Assembly: GCA_019308925.1 (NCBI GenBank)
Contig: JAFDHG010000001.1
Location: 1 to 60,344 of the forward strand
DNA: 60,344 nt
Direction: 5' to 3'
From: Deltaproteobacteria bacterium
GTDB taxonomy: Bacteria > Desulfobacterota > B13-G15 > RBG-16-54-18
Shown: positions 1-8,178 of the stretch, piece by piece
Numbering within the stretch: position 1 is the first letter of the stretch
How the letters are laid out: each line of letters begins with the position of its first letter
Translations under genes and position numbers: made by a program
The notes under the pieces: generated by a model
Seen by the model: the letters and a program-made list of their open reading frames with translations, nothing else
The model's database searches: none
What the model was told of the DNA's origin: nothing

Positions 1-201
1 AGAGATGCCATCTGCCACGGTGAGGATGGAAACTAGGGTGCCCACCAATGCGAGGCTTAAGCTAAAGCGATCCGCAAAGAGGGGGAGAAGCGGGGCGAGA
101 AAGGAGCCGTATAGATCCACGGTTCCATGACCCGCGGCCAGGGTCAAGACAGGAAAGAGATTGAAACCTGTCCGTGTGTATTTACTGCGTGTCTTGTTCA
201 T
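1..201 (-). CDS. MFS transporter, N-terminal part (cut by window edge)
   Basis: Reading the minus strand from an ATG at 201 gives 67 uninterrupted codons that run off the window. After a short basic N-terminus the protein has a hydrophobic first membrane segment, then GHGTVDLYGSFLAPLLPLFA, then the start of a second segment (LALVGTLVSILTVADG). A GH..xDLY..FL.PLLPL..... pattern in this position is typical of the fosmidomycin-resistance (Fsr)-like branch of the major facilitator superfamily. This suggests an inner-membrane drug or metabolite exporter, but with only two helices visible the substrate cannot be assigned. The start lacks a strong Shine-Dalgarno sequence. The small gene ending at 220 lies 18 bases upstream and is probably cotranscribed. 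Confidence 0.65.
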   Translation of the reverse strand, partial: MNKTRSKYTRTGFNLFPVLTLAAGHGTVDLYGSFLAPLLPLFADRFSLSLALVGTLVSILTVADGIS

Positions 202-219
202 CCCTAAGGTTCCCGGTAC

Positions 220-411
220 CTACTTTACTTGCTTCATTTTGATCTTGTCTAGAAATTTGTCCATCGAAACGATAAATCGCTCATGTTCACCCTCTGTTAT
301 CTTTTCAACCTCGCCGCACGCCACAACGCCAAAAAAACGGTCCTCTATTGCATCACGAGCTGCTTGTTCCATTTCCTTCTCGCTTTTTAATCCTTTTTGG
401 ATCGTTGCCAT
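220..411 (-). CDS. Small hypothetical protein (63 aa)
   Basis: This is a short charged protein with no recognised family. It has an N-terminal stretch rich in Lys/Glu, a central GVVACGEVEKITEGEHERF segment and a basic tail (MDKFLDKIKMKQVK). An ATG at 426 is also in frame, but the ATG at 411 is preceded by AAGGA at a good distance (CAAGGATTT), so I chose it. It probably forms a two-gene operon with the MFS gene 18 bases downstream. A longer plus-strand open frame over the same DNA has low-complexity, Ser/Cys-rich translation and looks like a shadow. Confidence is moderate because the protein is small and unrecognised. Confidence 0.45.
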   Translation of the reverse strand: MATIQKGLKSEKEMEQAARDAIEDRFFGVVACGEVEKITEGEHERFIVSMDKFLDKIKMKQVK

Positions 412-496
412 AAATCCTTGCTGCATGGGTAATCATGATTTCATAGCATTAAACGGGTTGGAGGTCAAAGGGCGAGGCCAATTTCAGTGCTTTCTG

Positions 497-505
497 TGCT
501 ACAAT
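497..505 (+). promoter_or_regulatory. Extended -10 promoter for dinB
   Basis: TGCTACAAT (extended TG plus -10 hexamer TACAAT) lies so that transcription would start around 511-513. That is essentially at the dinB ATG at 514, which has no Shine-Dalgarno sequence, so a leaderless transcript is plausible. No good -35 is visible, as expected for an extended -10. No LexA-type CTGT-N8-ACAG dyad was found here. Confidence 0.4.
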
Positions 506-513
506 GATCAGCG

Positions 514-1554
514 ATGAAGTGGATTTTTCATGTAGACATGGACGCATTTTTTGCCGCTGTTGAGCTGATGCGGCATCCCGAACTTAAGGGCAAAGCAGTG
601 GTCGTCGGCGGTACCGGCGATCCCATGAAAAGGGGTGTGGTTTCTACTGCCTCCTATGAGGCCCGTAAATTCGGCATACACTCAGGTATGCCTTTGCGTA
701 CAGCTTACAAGATCTGTCCAGAGGCAATATTTCTCCCTGTGGATTATCCGACGTACGCCAATATATCGAAAAAAATAAAGACAATTCTAAGGGGGTTTTC
801 ACCCATGGTCCAGGACGCGGGCCTGGATGAGGCCTTTCTCGATATGTCTCACATAGGTCAACCACCCGACAAAATCGCAAAGGCCATTAAACAGCATATC
901 AAGTCTGAAACAGGTCTGACCTGTTCCATCGGCATCGCCCCGAATAAGCTTCTCGCAAAGATCGCTTCTGACTTGGACAAGCCCGATGGTCTTACAATAA
1001 TTACCGAACGTGGCATTGAAGGTCGTATTTGGCCATTGCCTGTCAAAAAAATCTGGGGCGTAGGGCCAAAAACCGAAGAGTATCTCGCCCGCCTGGGCGT
1101 TAAAACAATTGGTGATCTTGCGTCGCTTTCTCTCGATACGCTCATTACCCAATTTGGCCAAGCACACGGAAATTACCTCTATCTGGCGTCAAGAGGTATT
1201 GATGAAAGCCCGGTAGTTAGCCACCGGGAGCCTAAATCCATAAGCCGGGAAACGACCTTTCAAAAGGATGTCGGTGACTGGCAAATCCTCGCCAGGGTGC
1301 TTGCAAGACTCACACAGGATGTTGTTACGCGGATGAAGGCACTGGGCTATCGGTGCAGGACCATTACCGTAAAGTTGCGCTTCGCGGACTTCAAGACTCA
1401 CACCCGGACAATGACCCTTGCCGAGCCAACGGACGCCTTGGGAACAGTCCGGCAAGCTGGCTTTAAATGCCTTAACAGAATCGCCCTGGTGAAAAGGGTG
1501 CGATTGATAGGGATGCGAGTCAGCGGGCTGGAGAAGAAAAAGAGGCTGACTTAA
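514..1554 (+). CDS. dinB: DNA polymerase IV (Y-family translesion polymerase)
   Basis: DinB is a template-dependent polymerase that copies past damaged bases with low fidelity. At 346 residues it has the usual length. The first catalytic motif HVDMDAFFAAVE is at residues 6-17 (metal-binding Asp8). The second catalytic motif is DEAFLD at 105-110, carrying the Asp/Glu pair. The palm motif CSIGIAPNKLLAKIASDLDKP follows, then the thumb with an HhH segment (WGVGPKTEEYLARLGVKTIGDLA) and a C-terminal little-finger domain. No C-terminal beta-clamp-binding peptide is obvious in the last residues, which end in a basic tail. The gene stands alone and is convergent with a degraded gene downstream. Start at 514 gives the canonical N-terminus. 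Confidence 0.95.
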   Translation: MKWIFHVDMDAFFAAVELMRHPELKGKAVVVGGTGDPMKRGVVSTASYEARKFGIHSGMPLRTAYKICPEAIFLPVDYPTYANISKKIKTILRGFSPMVQDAGLDEAFLDMSHIGQPPDKIAKAIKQHIKSETGLTCSIGIAPNKLLAKIASDLDKPDGLTIITERGIEGRIWPLPVKKIWGVGPKTEEYLARLGVKTIGDLASLSLDTLITQFGQAHGNYLYLASRGIDESPVVSHREPKSISRETTFQKDVGDWQILARVLARLTQDVVTRMKALGYRCRTITVKLRFADFKTHTRTMTLAEPTDALGTVRQAGFKCLNRIALVKRVRLIGMRVSGLEKKKRLT

Positions 1555-1599
1555 AAGGCGCGCTTTCTTTAGAGGGTATCCGGGGCTGAGTATTGCGGA

Positions 1600-1740
1600 G
1601 ATGGGGGAAGACTTGGTTATTTCGTTTAAGTATGCATGTTTTTTCATTTCCTTTTCCCGGACAGTCCTTTGGGCATCCACAATATGTCTGGGATCGACAT
1701 TGTAACTGGCGAACGCGATCAGCATCCTGTCGGGCCCTTT
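1600..1740 (-). pseudogene. Remnant of an MltF-like lytic transglycosylase
   Basis: On the minus strand the reading frame through this stretch encodes DRMLIAFASYNVDPRHIVDA, followed by QRTVREKEMKK. This strongly resembles the C-terminal part of the MltF-type soluble lytic transglycosylase catalytic domain (family pattern DR..FALAAYNVGPGH..DA.RLA). Family knowledge supplies the name; the sequence shows only this fragment. The family's usual glycines after YNV are changed (YNVDPRH). Upstream the frame loses similarity and the large glycosyltransferase gene begins to overlap; downstream it runs into dinB antisense. No catalytic-Glu motif or start is present, so I treat it as a decayed gene fragment. 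Confidence 0.45.
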
Positions 1741-1810
1741 TTCTTTATCGCTGTGTAGCGAAGGCCAAACTCCGTGTCTTGAAGACCCTGGAGGGATTTG
1801 ATTTCTCCTT

Positions 1811-4800
1811 TCAGCCCAATCCCTTTGAGCCTCTTATAGAATTGGGGGGGTTCATAATATCATGAAAAAGTCTAAGGTAATCTAAAAGATGGCGGATTGC
1901 TGAATAATTAACCCCTGCATTCCTTTGTGCCCTCTCTGACATCTCCAAAGCCTCTTGAGGTGCCTCGAAACATTTTAAAATCTTACCCGCTGTCTCTTCC
2001 GAAGTGTAGACTACATTCCCTTTTTCATCTTTATCTCCTACACCATACCCATAAAGGCCATCTTCCTTAATTAAATGGGCTGGTCCTCCTATATTCCCTA
2101 CAATAAGAGGTTTTCTCTTGCACATTGCTTCCAAGATAGTGAGACCTAAACCTTCTTTTAGAGATTTCTGTAGGATAATAGTAGCTCCTCTTTGCAAGGC
2201 GTTTACCACTAAGGCATTCTCTATTACGGGAGTCGCCTCTAAATTTATTATGAAAATAGAAGGAGCTTCTCCCACTGTCCATACCACGGAGTTAGGGATA
2301 AATTTTCTCTTATGTAGAGTCTTCTTTTTAGCGCCTAGATTATTTATAAGTTCTGACAAAATCTTTAATCCTTCAGGGTCGTCTACTGCCATATTCCCTG
2401 CATAAACAAGCTGCATGTCCAAGCCTTCCTTTAACAATTCACTTCGTGCACTCTCAAAGGCCTCTACCACTCCTTTAGGGTCCTTAAAGCGGTCAAAACG
2501 AGATATCTGTAAGATAATAGGCTTATTCTTATTTATGCCGAAGCTTTTGAGAACATAAGAACAAAATTCAGGAGGCAACTCAATATTTTTAGGTGTCAAG
2601 AAGTTAATACCTGCGGGAATTAAATAGGTGGGCATTTTGCCTTTCAGCTCCTCTAAGATGAAATCTTCAAAATGGAATATAGATGCGTCGCATTGTGCAA
2701 TAAATGGTAAGAGAAAATCTACAAACGCTCTTTGTGGAAATGATAAATCAGTATGAGCCCTCCATACTTTTTTCTTGTCAGCATAAGTAATGGCAGCGAG
2801 AGGTTGTGGGTCATGGCAAACCAAAATATCTCCCTTTACTTTTCCCTCTCTTGACAGCTTCTCAAACATATACGCAGATTCCCTTAAATAAATATCTTTC
2901 ATCTCCTTTGTAAGCGTAGCTTCCATTCCCTGTAAGGCGTTATGGAAAGTCTTTGTAACCCGGAAAAACTCGCTGGAATTTTTAGGCCTTATGACCACCC
3001 AATTTGCTTTGATACCCACACTATTCATCACAGGCACAAGCCAATCTAATATTTCTGCTACTCCTCCACCATATCTTGCAGAATTAACATGGGTAATCTC
3101 TAGTCCTTTAAGTTCATGTGCAAGACGATAGACTTCTTCTATTTGCTCTTCTGTAGGTTTTAATTCTTTGGGAACTTTTCTTGTTAAATCATCTAATGTA
3201 GGCTTCCTGGAAAAAGATTTTATCAATGGATTCATTTTTTTCATCAAAGTATTTCTGTCTGCTGATTCTTGCAGCGCTTTAAAAATCAGAGGTAAATTCT
3301 CCTTGTCAAATCTTAAAGGAGGAAGTAACCCCAATTCCACAGCTATATTTTTATCTTCTATCCCATTACCTCTCATTTCTCTAAGCTTTCTGTCTACATA
3401 GTTCTTATCGCCTAATCCTTCAATCTCTGCTAACTTTAGGATAAGTTCTCTTACAAACCAACGTTGTTCAACCTTAGTTTTTTCACCTAAAAATCCTTTA
3501 GAAGGAAGTCCTTTTCTTCCCCAGGTGCGATATATTGCCCAAGAAGGAAATCCCAGGGACAAAAAGTCACCATCTAACCTGTAAATGACATGGTAGACCT
3601 CTAGGAGCCCATCTAAGATTCCACTCAAGGCCTTTGATTTCCGTATCCTTTCCATCGAAACTTCATCAACATTAGCTTCAAAAATTTCATGAGCAGAGAG
3701 AGCATCTCTTGACCGATGTCTTCTTAGAGAATTCATCACCTTTTCAGAGAAATCTCTGTCCTTAGAATAGAATTGCCAGTCTTCAGAAGACATCTCCATC
3801 TCTATATTCAACTTTACAATGAGAGAAAGATAAAGAACATAAGGATACTCCAAACCTGCAGCTTTTGGGTACTGCGTAACTAGGATCTTCCCGCAAAGAG
3901 TTTCAATATCCGATGGTTCTCCTCGCGAGTGCACCCACTGGGCGAAGTTCTTGTTATCCTGGACAATAAATCCTTTTTCTTGGAAACCGAACCAATCAGG
4001 TTGGGCATCTTTAAACCAATCCCAAAATCTCTCATTAAATTCTTTCCCTTCGAGAGAGGAAGCTAAGATAAGGATATCTCTGGGCTCATACTTCTTGAGC
4101 GCAGAGTCTAAGTCCTTATAGCCAAATACCCCAAATAGGTTATAGGGAATATTCTCTTCCAAAAATTCAATTATTTTCGTTTGATTTAAGAAGAAACATT
4201 TTCCCCTAGAGGAAGGAAGATATTTAAATATATATTCAACTAACTTTCTTACTCCATTTACAGAGTATATAGTCCCTTGTAATACCTCTCTCAGTTTTTC
4301 ATCGATCTCATCCATACATCTTTGCATAAATTCAATTTTTTCTTCTTGTGGGAGAAATTTAATACCTTTTCTTTGAAGTTCTTGCATCACGTCTTCATAA
4401 ACCTCAAAGACTCTAATAACTCTTCCTTTACTATCTTTAACTTCTTTAGGCAGATTTAAAGGGACACCTGGTAAAAACTCCAATAAGACCCTCTCTACTG
4501 GTGCCACATATATTAACTTTTTTTCTCTCCAGTGTTCCTCAAATGATTCTCTTAACCTTGTGAAATCCTTTATCTGGGCTTCTCTTAATCTGTCAGATTC
4601 TAACCTCTTTGCATCCCCTTCTAAGTTTTGGACTTCCTTAAAAAATGTTGCCAGTCTAGCTCTATCAAGGATAACTAATGTATCTAATATGTCCACCTTG
4701 GGTATCTCTCTCTGAAAAAAATAGGCCAAAATTAAAATATAGACGCACTCTGCCCAAACAGAAGAAGAAAAATAAAATGTTTCCTCATCTTTGTTTGATA

Positions 4801-5806
4801 AGCCGAGCAATTTCTGGTAAAGGGAAGGATGACAGAGCTTTTTGTATAAATAGTCTTTGTATCTTTGAAAATCTATTTTAAATCTTTCAATTTCATAAGA
4901 AACGTTTAATTTCATTTTGGGAGGTTCTAGGGAAGGCAAGTCTCCATAAAAGGGTGGCTCAGTCTTTAACACTTTACCTTCCTTTAACCACCAACTCGAG
5001 CTGTATTCAATCTGATCAAACATGATGTTTAATACCTGTCTCAATCTTATTGGGAATTCCCCTGGAGAGGGTGGCTTAAGTCTTGTCCCCAAATTTGCCT
5101 GGCAAATCTTCAAATCATTTACTATTGCTGTGATGGTCAAGAAAATATCTATTCCATAATTTCCTACATCTGTTTGGGCAAACAGTTTCTTATCTTTTAA
5201 GAATTTGTCAAAGACCTTCCTGCTTATTCCATAAACTCCTCCTATAGGTTCCTTTAATCTGTAACCGTAAAGAGACACTAAGAGTGGGACAACTAAATGG
5301 TCAGTTACTCGTTTCCCCTCTGGAGGCCTATTGAACACAGGGAGAACAAAGTCATTGCCTAATTCAATTGGTCTGTAAATTGAGTATATCCAGGTGGGTT
5401 GTATGCCCTGTTTTCCTTTTCTCAAAAAATCCGACTCTAATAAAATCAAATCTGAATCTAAAAATTCACTAACCTCCATCAAAACCCTGAATGCCCAACC
5501 TTTTCCATCTGCCTCTTTATCTAAGGTAAAACAGAAGCCTTTTATGTTTTGCTCCTTGAGGATTCCCTTTATTTTTTTTACAATTCTTTTTCCTTCGTAA
5601 GAACCTGCCAAGACAAAGGCTATTTTCTTCCCAGGGTAAAATTCCTTTATGCCCTCGTTAGCAACCTCTATTACCTTTGGCAAAGTCTCCATCTGATCAG
5701 AGGTTCCAACGAAGGGAATGCCTATGACAATCTCATTTCCCTTTAGGGGGGTAACTTTTCCTTGAACATGTTCTAAGATCTCTTGATAAATCCCTTCCTT
5801 GGTCAT
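1811..5806 (-). CDS. Very large bifunctional glycosyltransferase (GT-A domain plus TreT-like GT4 domain)
   Basis: The protein has 1331 residues. Residues ~20-290 look like a nucleotide-sugar GT-A transferase related to the mannosylglycerate/glucosyl-phosphoglycerate synthases, with an ESD variant of the DxD motif (DLILLESDFL) and a conserved VGNYGIDIFLTITAIV helix. Residues ~300-890 are a helical region I cannot assign. Residues ~905-1320 are a GT4 domain of the trehalose synthase (TreT) type: HVNSARYGGGVAEIL, then CHDPQPLA, ISRFDRFKDP and the donor-site LQKSLKEGLGLTILEAM. TreT joins NDP-glucose and glucose to trehalose, so a compatible-solute role is a reasonable inference. The start at 5806 was chosen because AGAGGGG abuts the earlier ATG at 5818 but is correctly spaced from 5806. 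The gene is visibly AT-richer than its neighbours, suggesting transfer. Confidence 0.8.
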   Translation of the reverse strand: MTKEGIYQEILEHVQGKVTPLKGNEIVIGIPFVGTSDQMETLPKVIEVANEGIKEFYPGKKIAFVLAGSYEGKRIVKKIKGILKEQNIKGFCFTLDKEADGKGWAFRVLMEVSEFLDSDLILLESDFLRKGKQGIQPTWIYSIYRPIELGNDFVLPVFNRPPEGKRVTDHLVVPLLVSLYGYRLKEPIGGVYGISRKVFDKFLKDKKLFAQTDVGNYGIDIFLTITAIVNDLKICQANLGTRLKPPSPGEFPIRLRQVLNIMFDQIEYSSSWWLKEGKVLKTEPPFYGDLPSLEPPKMKLNVSYEIERFKIDFQRYKDYLYKKLCHPSLYQKLLGLSNKDEETFYFSSSVWAECVYILILAYFFQREIPKVDILDTLVILDRARLATFFKEVQNLEGDAKRLESDRLREAQIKDFTRLRESFEEHWREKKLIYVAPVERVLLEFLPGVPLNLPKEVKDSKGRVIRVFEVYEDVMQELQRKGIKFLPQEEKIEFMQRCMDEIDEKLREVLQGTIYSVNGVRKLVEYIFKYLPSSRGKCFFLNQTKIIEFLEENIPYNLFGVFGYKDLDSALKKYEPRDILILASSLEGKEFNERFWDWFKDAQPDWFGFQEKGFIVQDNKNFAQWVHSRGEPSDIETLCGKILVTQYPKAAGLEYPYVLYLSLIVKLNIEMEMSSEDWQFYSKDRDFSEKVMNSLRRHRSRDALSAHEIFEANVDEVSMERIRKSKALSGILDGLLEVYHVIYRLDGDFLSLGFPSWAIYRTWGRKGLPSKGFLGEKTKVEQRWFVRELILKLAEIEGLGDKNYVDRKLREMRGNGIEDKNIAVELGLLPPLRFDKENLPLIFKALQESADRNTLMKKMNPLIKSFSRKPTLDDLTRKVPKELKPTEEQIEEVYRLAHELKGLEITHVNSARYGGGVAEILDWLVPVMNSVGIKANWVVIRPKNSSEFFRVTKTFHNALQGMEATLTKEMKDIYLRESAYMFEKLSREGKVKGDILVCHDPQPLAAITYADKKKVWRAHTDLSFPQRAFVDFLLPFIAQCDASIFHFEDFILEELKGKMPTYLIPAGINFLTPKNIELPPEFCSYVLKSFGINKNKPIILQISRFDRFKDPKGVVEAFESARSELLKEGLDMQLVYAGNMAVDDPEGLKILSELINNLGAKKKTLHKRKFIPNSVVWTVGEAPSIFIINLEATPVIENALVVNALQRGATIILQKSLKEGLGLTILEAMCKRKPLIVGNIGGPAHLIKEDGLYGYGVGDKDEKGNVVYTSEETAGKILKCFEAPQEALEMSERAQRNAGVNYSAIRHLLDYLRLFHDIMNPPNSIRGSKGLG

Positions 5807-5845
5807 AGGTGAACCCATCCCCTCTTACATTGTTTCTGAAAGCAG

Positions 5846-5866
5846 CCTTCTCATCGATTGAGAAGG
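5846..5866. other. Perfect 8-bp hairpin in the leader of the large glycosyltransferase gene
   Basis: CCTTCTCA-TCGAT-TGAGAAGG forms a perfect 8-bp stem with a five-base loop. It lies between the predicted promoter and the start codon of the minus-strand glycosyltransferase gene. On the plus strand it is followed by AAGTTTTT, so it could also act as a weak terminator for rightward transcription. Its function is not known. Confidence 0.35.
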
Positions 5867-5880
5867 AAGTTTTTACTCAT

Positions 5881-5910
5881 ATAATAGCAAACAAAAAAGG
5901 CTTTAAGCAA
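5881..5910 (-). promoter_or_regulatory. Sigma70-type promoter for the large glycosyltransferase gene
   Basis: On the minus strand, TTGCTT (5905-5910) and TATTAT (5881-5886) are separated by 18 bases. The -10 matches consensus at five of six positions. The predicted transcript would have a leader of about 70 bases containing the hairpin at 5846-5866. Confidence 0.45.
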
Positions 5911-6047
5911 TTAACTTGATTGATAAAGATGACTTGGAGAGGATACTAACTTTTCCTTTACTCAAAATATCCCCCATGGTGTGTACTCTGTCTGGTACGT
6001 TTCTTTTCTACTTTTATATTTCCTGAGATAGCAACATCTATTTTCAG

Positions 6048-6950
6048 TTATGCAACCAGTAATCCTACCCCAAGAAGCAAGGGAGTAGCGAGGGTATAGA
6101 TCACGTTCTTAGCCAAAAGTGGAATAAGGGCAGGTGTATCTTCGGCGCTGCGTATTACGCCTCGAACAGTCATTAGTGCCAGAGGGAGGGGCAACAGGGC
6201 GACAAGTGCTCCCGGTGGTAAGATACCAATGAGTGTCGTTACTACGACCCAGCAGAAGGCTGAAAGGGAGAGGGCAGCATAGACATACGCGCTTGATTTT
6301 TTGCCGATAACAATGGGGAGGTGACGTCTTCCTATGGAACTGTCGGCCTCGGCATCGGGAAATTGGTTTATCAGCAGCAGGTTGCTCACCAGGAGTAAGG
6401 GCACGAGTGAAGCCCAGAAGGCGAGCCAGTCATATCGTCCCGTAAGCACATAGTGACTGCCCATCACCATGAGGGGACCAAAACCGAGCCCGGGTGCGAG
6501 GAGGCAGAGCGCAGGGGTTTTCGTCACAAGGGGGGTGTAGAGGATAATGACCAGTACGCCGAGGAGCCCTATGGGCAGGAGACCCCACCCTCTCACCGTA
6601 AGAAAGTAGATGCCTATGGCTGCAACGATAAAAAGGGAGACGATTCCCATGGAAAGGACACCCCGTGGACTCATGAGGCCTTGGGGGAGTATACCGCTGC
6701 CACCGCTGAAGGGAGTGGGTCGAGTCCTCAGGTCGAGGCCGCTTTGGTAATCAAAGTAGTCGTTGAGGACGTTTACAGCTACATGTGAAAAGAAAGCTCC
6801 TATGAAGGCAATAATCGCATAGCCAACAGAGACCCTTCCAAAGCCGCCAAGTGCATGAGAGGCGGTCCCAAACCCCACGAGGTAACAGACCGGGGTGAGG
6901 ATCAGGAATTGCGGCCTCGTCTCTTTAAAGAGAATCGAAAGTGATGTCAT
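6048..6950 (-). CDS. UbiA-family prenyltransferase (MenA-like)
   Basis: This is an integral membrane aromatic prenyltransferase, 300 residues and about nine hydrophobic segments. The first Asp-rich, Mg-diphosphate-binding motif is NDYFDYQSGLD (residues ~62-72). The second is the shorter NQFPDAEAD (~195-203). In menaquinone synthesis, 1,4-dihydroxy-2-naphthoate prenyltransferase transfers the polyprenyl tail to the ring. The NQFPD form of the second motif is common in MenA-like members, but related UbiA enzymes acting on other acceptors cannot be excluded. No other quinone genes lie nearby. A GAGGTG Shine-Dalgarno sequence sits nine bases before the ATG at 6950. Confidence 0.85.
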   Translation of the reverse strand: MTSLSILFKETRPQFLILTPVCYLVGFGTASHALGGFGRVSVGYAIIAFIGAFFSHVAVNVLNDYFDYQSGLDLRTRPTPFSGGSGILPQGLMSPRGVLSMGIVSLFIVAAIGIYFLTVRGWGLLPIGLLGVLVIILYTPLVTKTPALCLLAPGLGFGPLMVMGSHYVLTGRYDWLAFWASLVPLLLVSNLLLINQFPDAEADSSIGRRHLPIVIGKKSSAYVYAALSLSAFCWVVVTTLIGILPPGALVALLPLPLALMTVRGVIRSAEDTPALIPLLAKNVIYTLATPLLLGVGLLVA

Positions 6951-7208
6951 TATCTGGGCACCTCAACCAACCATGGTCCCTAAGGGCTTCAGCACAAAAA
7001 CTACCACATCCCGGGGGCAGATTGCAACCTCTTCCAAAAACAGGGCGTTATCAGTTCACCGATTGGCGTGGGATTGTCTATCCCGTTAAAGAGTTGGGGT
7101 CGCGCATTGAGGCTAGAATCCCCTAGGGAATCTCCCCTTACCCCCTCTCCTGAATACCTCAAGGGGGGAATCCTCCCTTTTTCATTGACAATGTGTTGTT
7201 TAAAAGGG
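6951..7208. other. Gene-free gap between divergent genes
   Basis: This 258-base stretch separates the prenyltransferase from the TRAP operon promoter. On the minus strand a 30-codon open stretch (LFLEEVAICPRDVVVFVLKP and flanks) ends just before the prenyltransferase start. It is closed by stops at both ends and has no start, so it could be the decayed end of an upstream gene. Two short imperfect dyads near 7110-7170 (AGAATCCCCTAGGGAATCT and a nearby GGGGGGAATCCTCCC) are the only other structure seen. Confidence 0.35.
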
Positions 7209-7239
7209 TTGACATACTCTCGGTTTAGTGAAATATAAA
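7209..7239 (+). promoter_or_regulatory. Sigma70-type promoter for the TRAP operon
   Basis: A perfect -35 TTGACA (7209-7214) is followed after 19 bases by TATAAA (7234-7239), or after 18 by ATATAA. It lies about 50 bases upstream of the tatT start at 7288. An in-frame GTG at 7228 lies inside this promoter, which argues against that earlier start. Confidence 0.55.
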
Positions 7240-7287
7240 GCTTGGTTAAAGTACTACAAGCTCATTTATGGTGTCATAGGAGGGAAA

Positions 7288-8169
7288 ATGAGGTCCTCCC
7301 TGAATTGGATGTGGATTGTCCTTTTTTCACTTCTCATTCCCCTTCAATCTGCCTGTCTTCCAAGCAAAAAGGTGACGGTCTGCTCTGTGGGGTTGTTGTT
7401 AGAAGAGGTAGCAAGATCTTCCTATAAACAATCTGACCTGAGAATTATCCGGGAAGGAATGCCTGCCTATCTGATGTTGATAGATGGCATGATTGAAGCA
7501 TGGCCGGATAATGAGCAGTTATTAATTAGCGCTGCCCAGAGCTATTCCTCCTTTGCCTCGGCCTTTGTAGAGAATCAGGATAAGGAATATGCAAAGCTAC
7601 TCTATGGAAGGGCAAAGGAGTATGCCTTAAGGTCCTTAGAAAAAAGGGGGTTCAAAGAGCCTATACAGAGATCTTTTGATGATTTCAAGGAGGCCCTGAA
7701 GGATCTCGGGAAAGAAGATGTCCCCTATATCTTCTGGGCTGCTGCCTGCTGGGGAAATTGGATCAGCCTGAATTTGGACTCAATGGAGGCCTTGGCTGAA
7801 CTCCCCAGGGTTGAGCTGATGATGCGGAGGGTTTTGGAGCTAGACGAGGGATACTACTACGGCGGCGCTCACCTCTTCATGGGGATATGGTTCACCTCCA
7901 GGCCTAAAATGGCCGGCGGAGATCTAAAGAAGGCCCAACACCATTTTTTGAAGGCCCTGAACCTGGGCCAAGGAAAGTTTTTGATGGCCTACATTTACTA
8001 TGCAAACCATTACGCCCGGCGGGTTTTTGACAAGGATCTCTTCATATCCAACCTTGAAAAGGTTTTAGAAACACCTGCCGATATCTCACCTGAATTGACC
8101 CTGCTCAATACCGTGGCCAAAAACAAGGCAAAAGAGCTGTTGAACCGCATGGATGAGTATTTTGAATAG
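7288..8169 (+). CDS. tatT: TRAP-transporter-associated lipoprotein, TatT family
   Basis: TatT proteins are periplasmic helical-repeat (TPR-like) lipoproteins that assemble with the DctP-type binding protein of some TRAP transporters. The N-terminus has a signal peptide ending in a lipobox (LIPLQSAC, Cys at about residue 23), so the mature protein should be lipid-anchored. The body has alpha-helical repeats (for example AQSYSSFASAFVENQDKEYA and DLKKAQHHFLKALNLGQG). The ATG at 7288 follows an excellent AGGAGG with a four-base spacer; an earlier GTG would add 20 residues with no ribosome site. It is the first gene of a tight tatT-dctP-dctQ-dctM operon, nine bases before dctP. Confidence 0.85.
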   Translation: MRSSLNWMWIVLFSLLIPLQSACLPSKKVTVCSVGLLLEEVARSSYKQSDLRIIREGMPAYLMLIDGMIEAWPDNEQLLISAAQSYSSFASAFVENQDKEYAKLLYGRAKEYALRSLEKRGFKEPIQRSFDDFKEALKDLGKEDVPYIFWAAACWGNWISLNLDSMEALAELPRVELMMRRVLELDEGYYYGGAHLFMGIWFTSRPKMAGGDLKKAQHHFLKALNLGQGKFLMAYIYYANHYARRVFDKDLFISNLEKVLETPADISPELTLLNTVAKNKAKELLNRMDEYFE

Positions 8170-8178
8170 GAGAAAAGG

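Noticed and set aside
161-517. 118-codon plus-strand open frame
   Set aside because: It lies antisense to the MFS start and the small minus-strand gene, has low-complexity Ser/Cys-rich translation and no ribosome site.
480-520. LexA/SOS box for dinB
   Set aside because: CTGT is present at 494 but the matching ACAG half is missing at the required spacing, and no GAAC-N4-GTTC box is seen.
6951-7060. 30-codon minus-strand stretch resembling the end of a protein
   Set aside because: It is closed by stops at both ends, has no start and matches no family I recognise; at most it is a decayed gene end.
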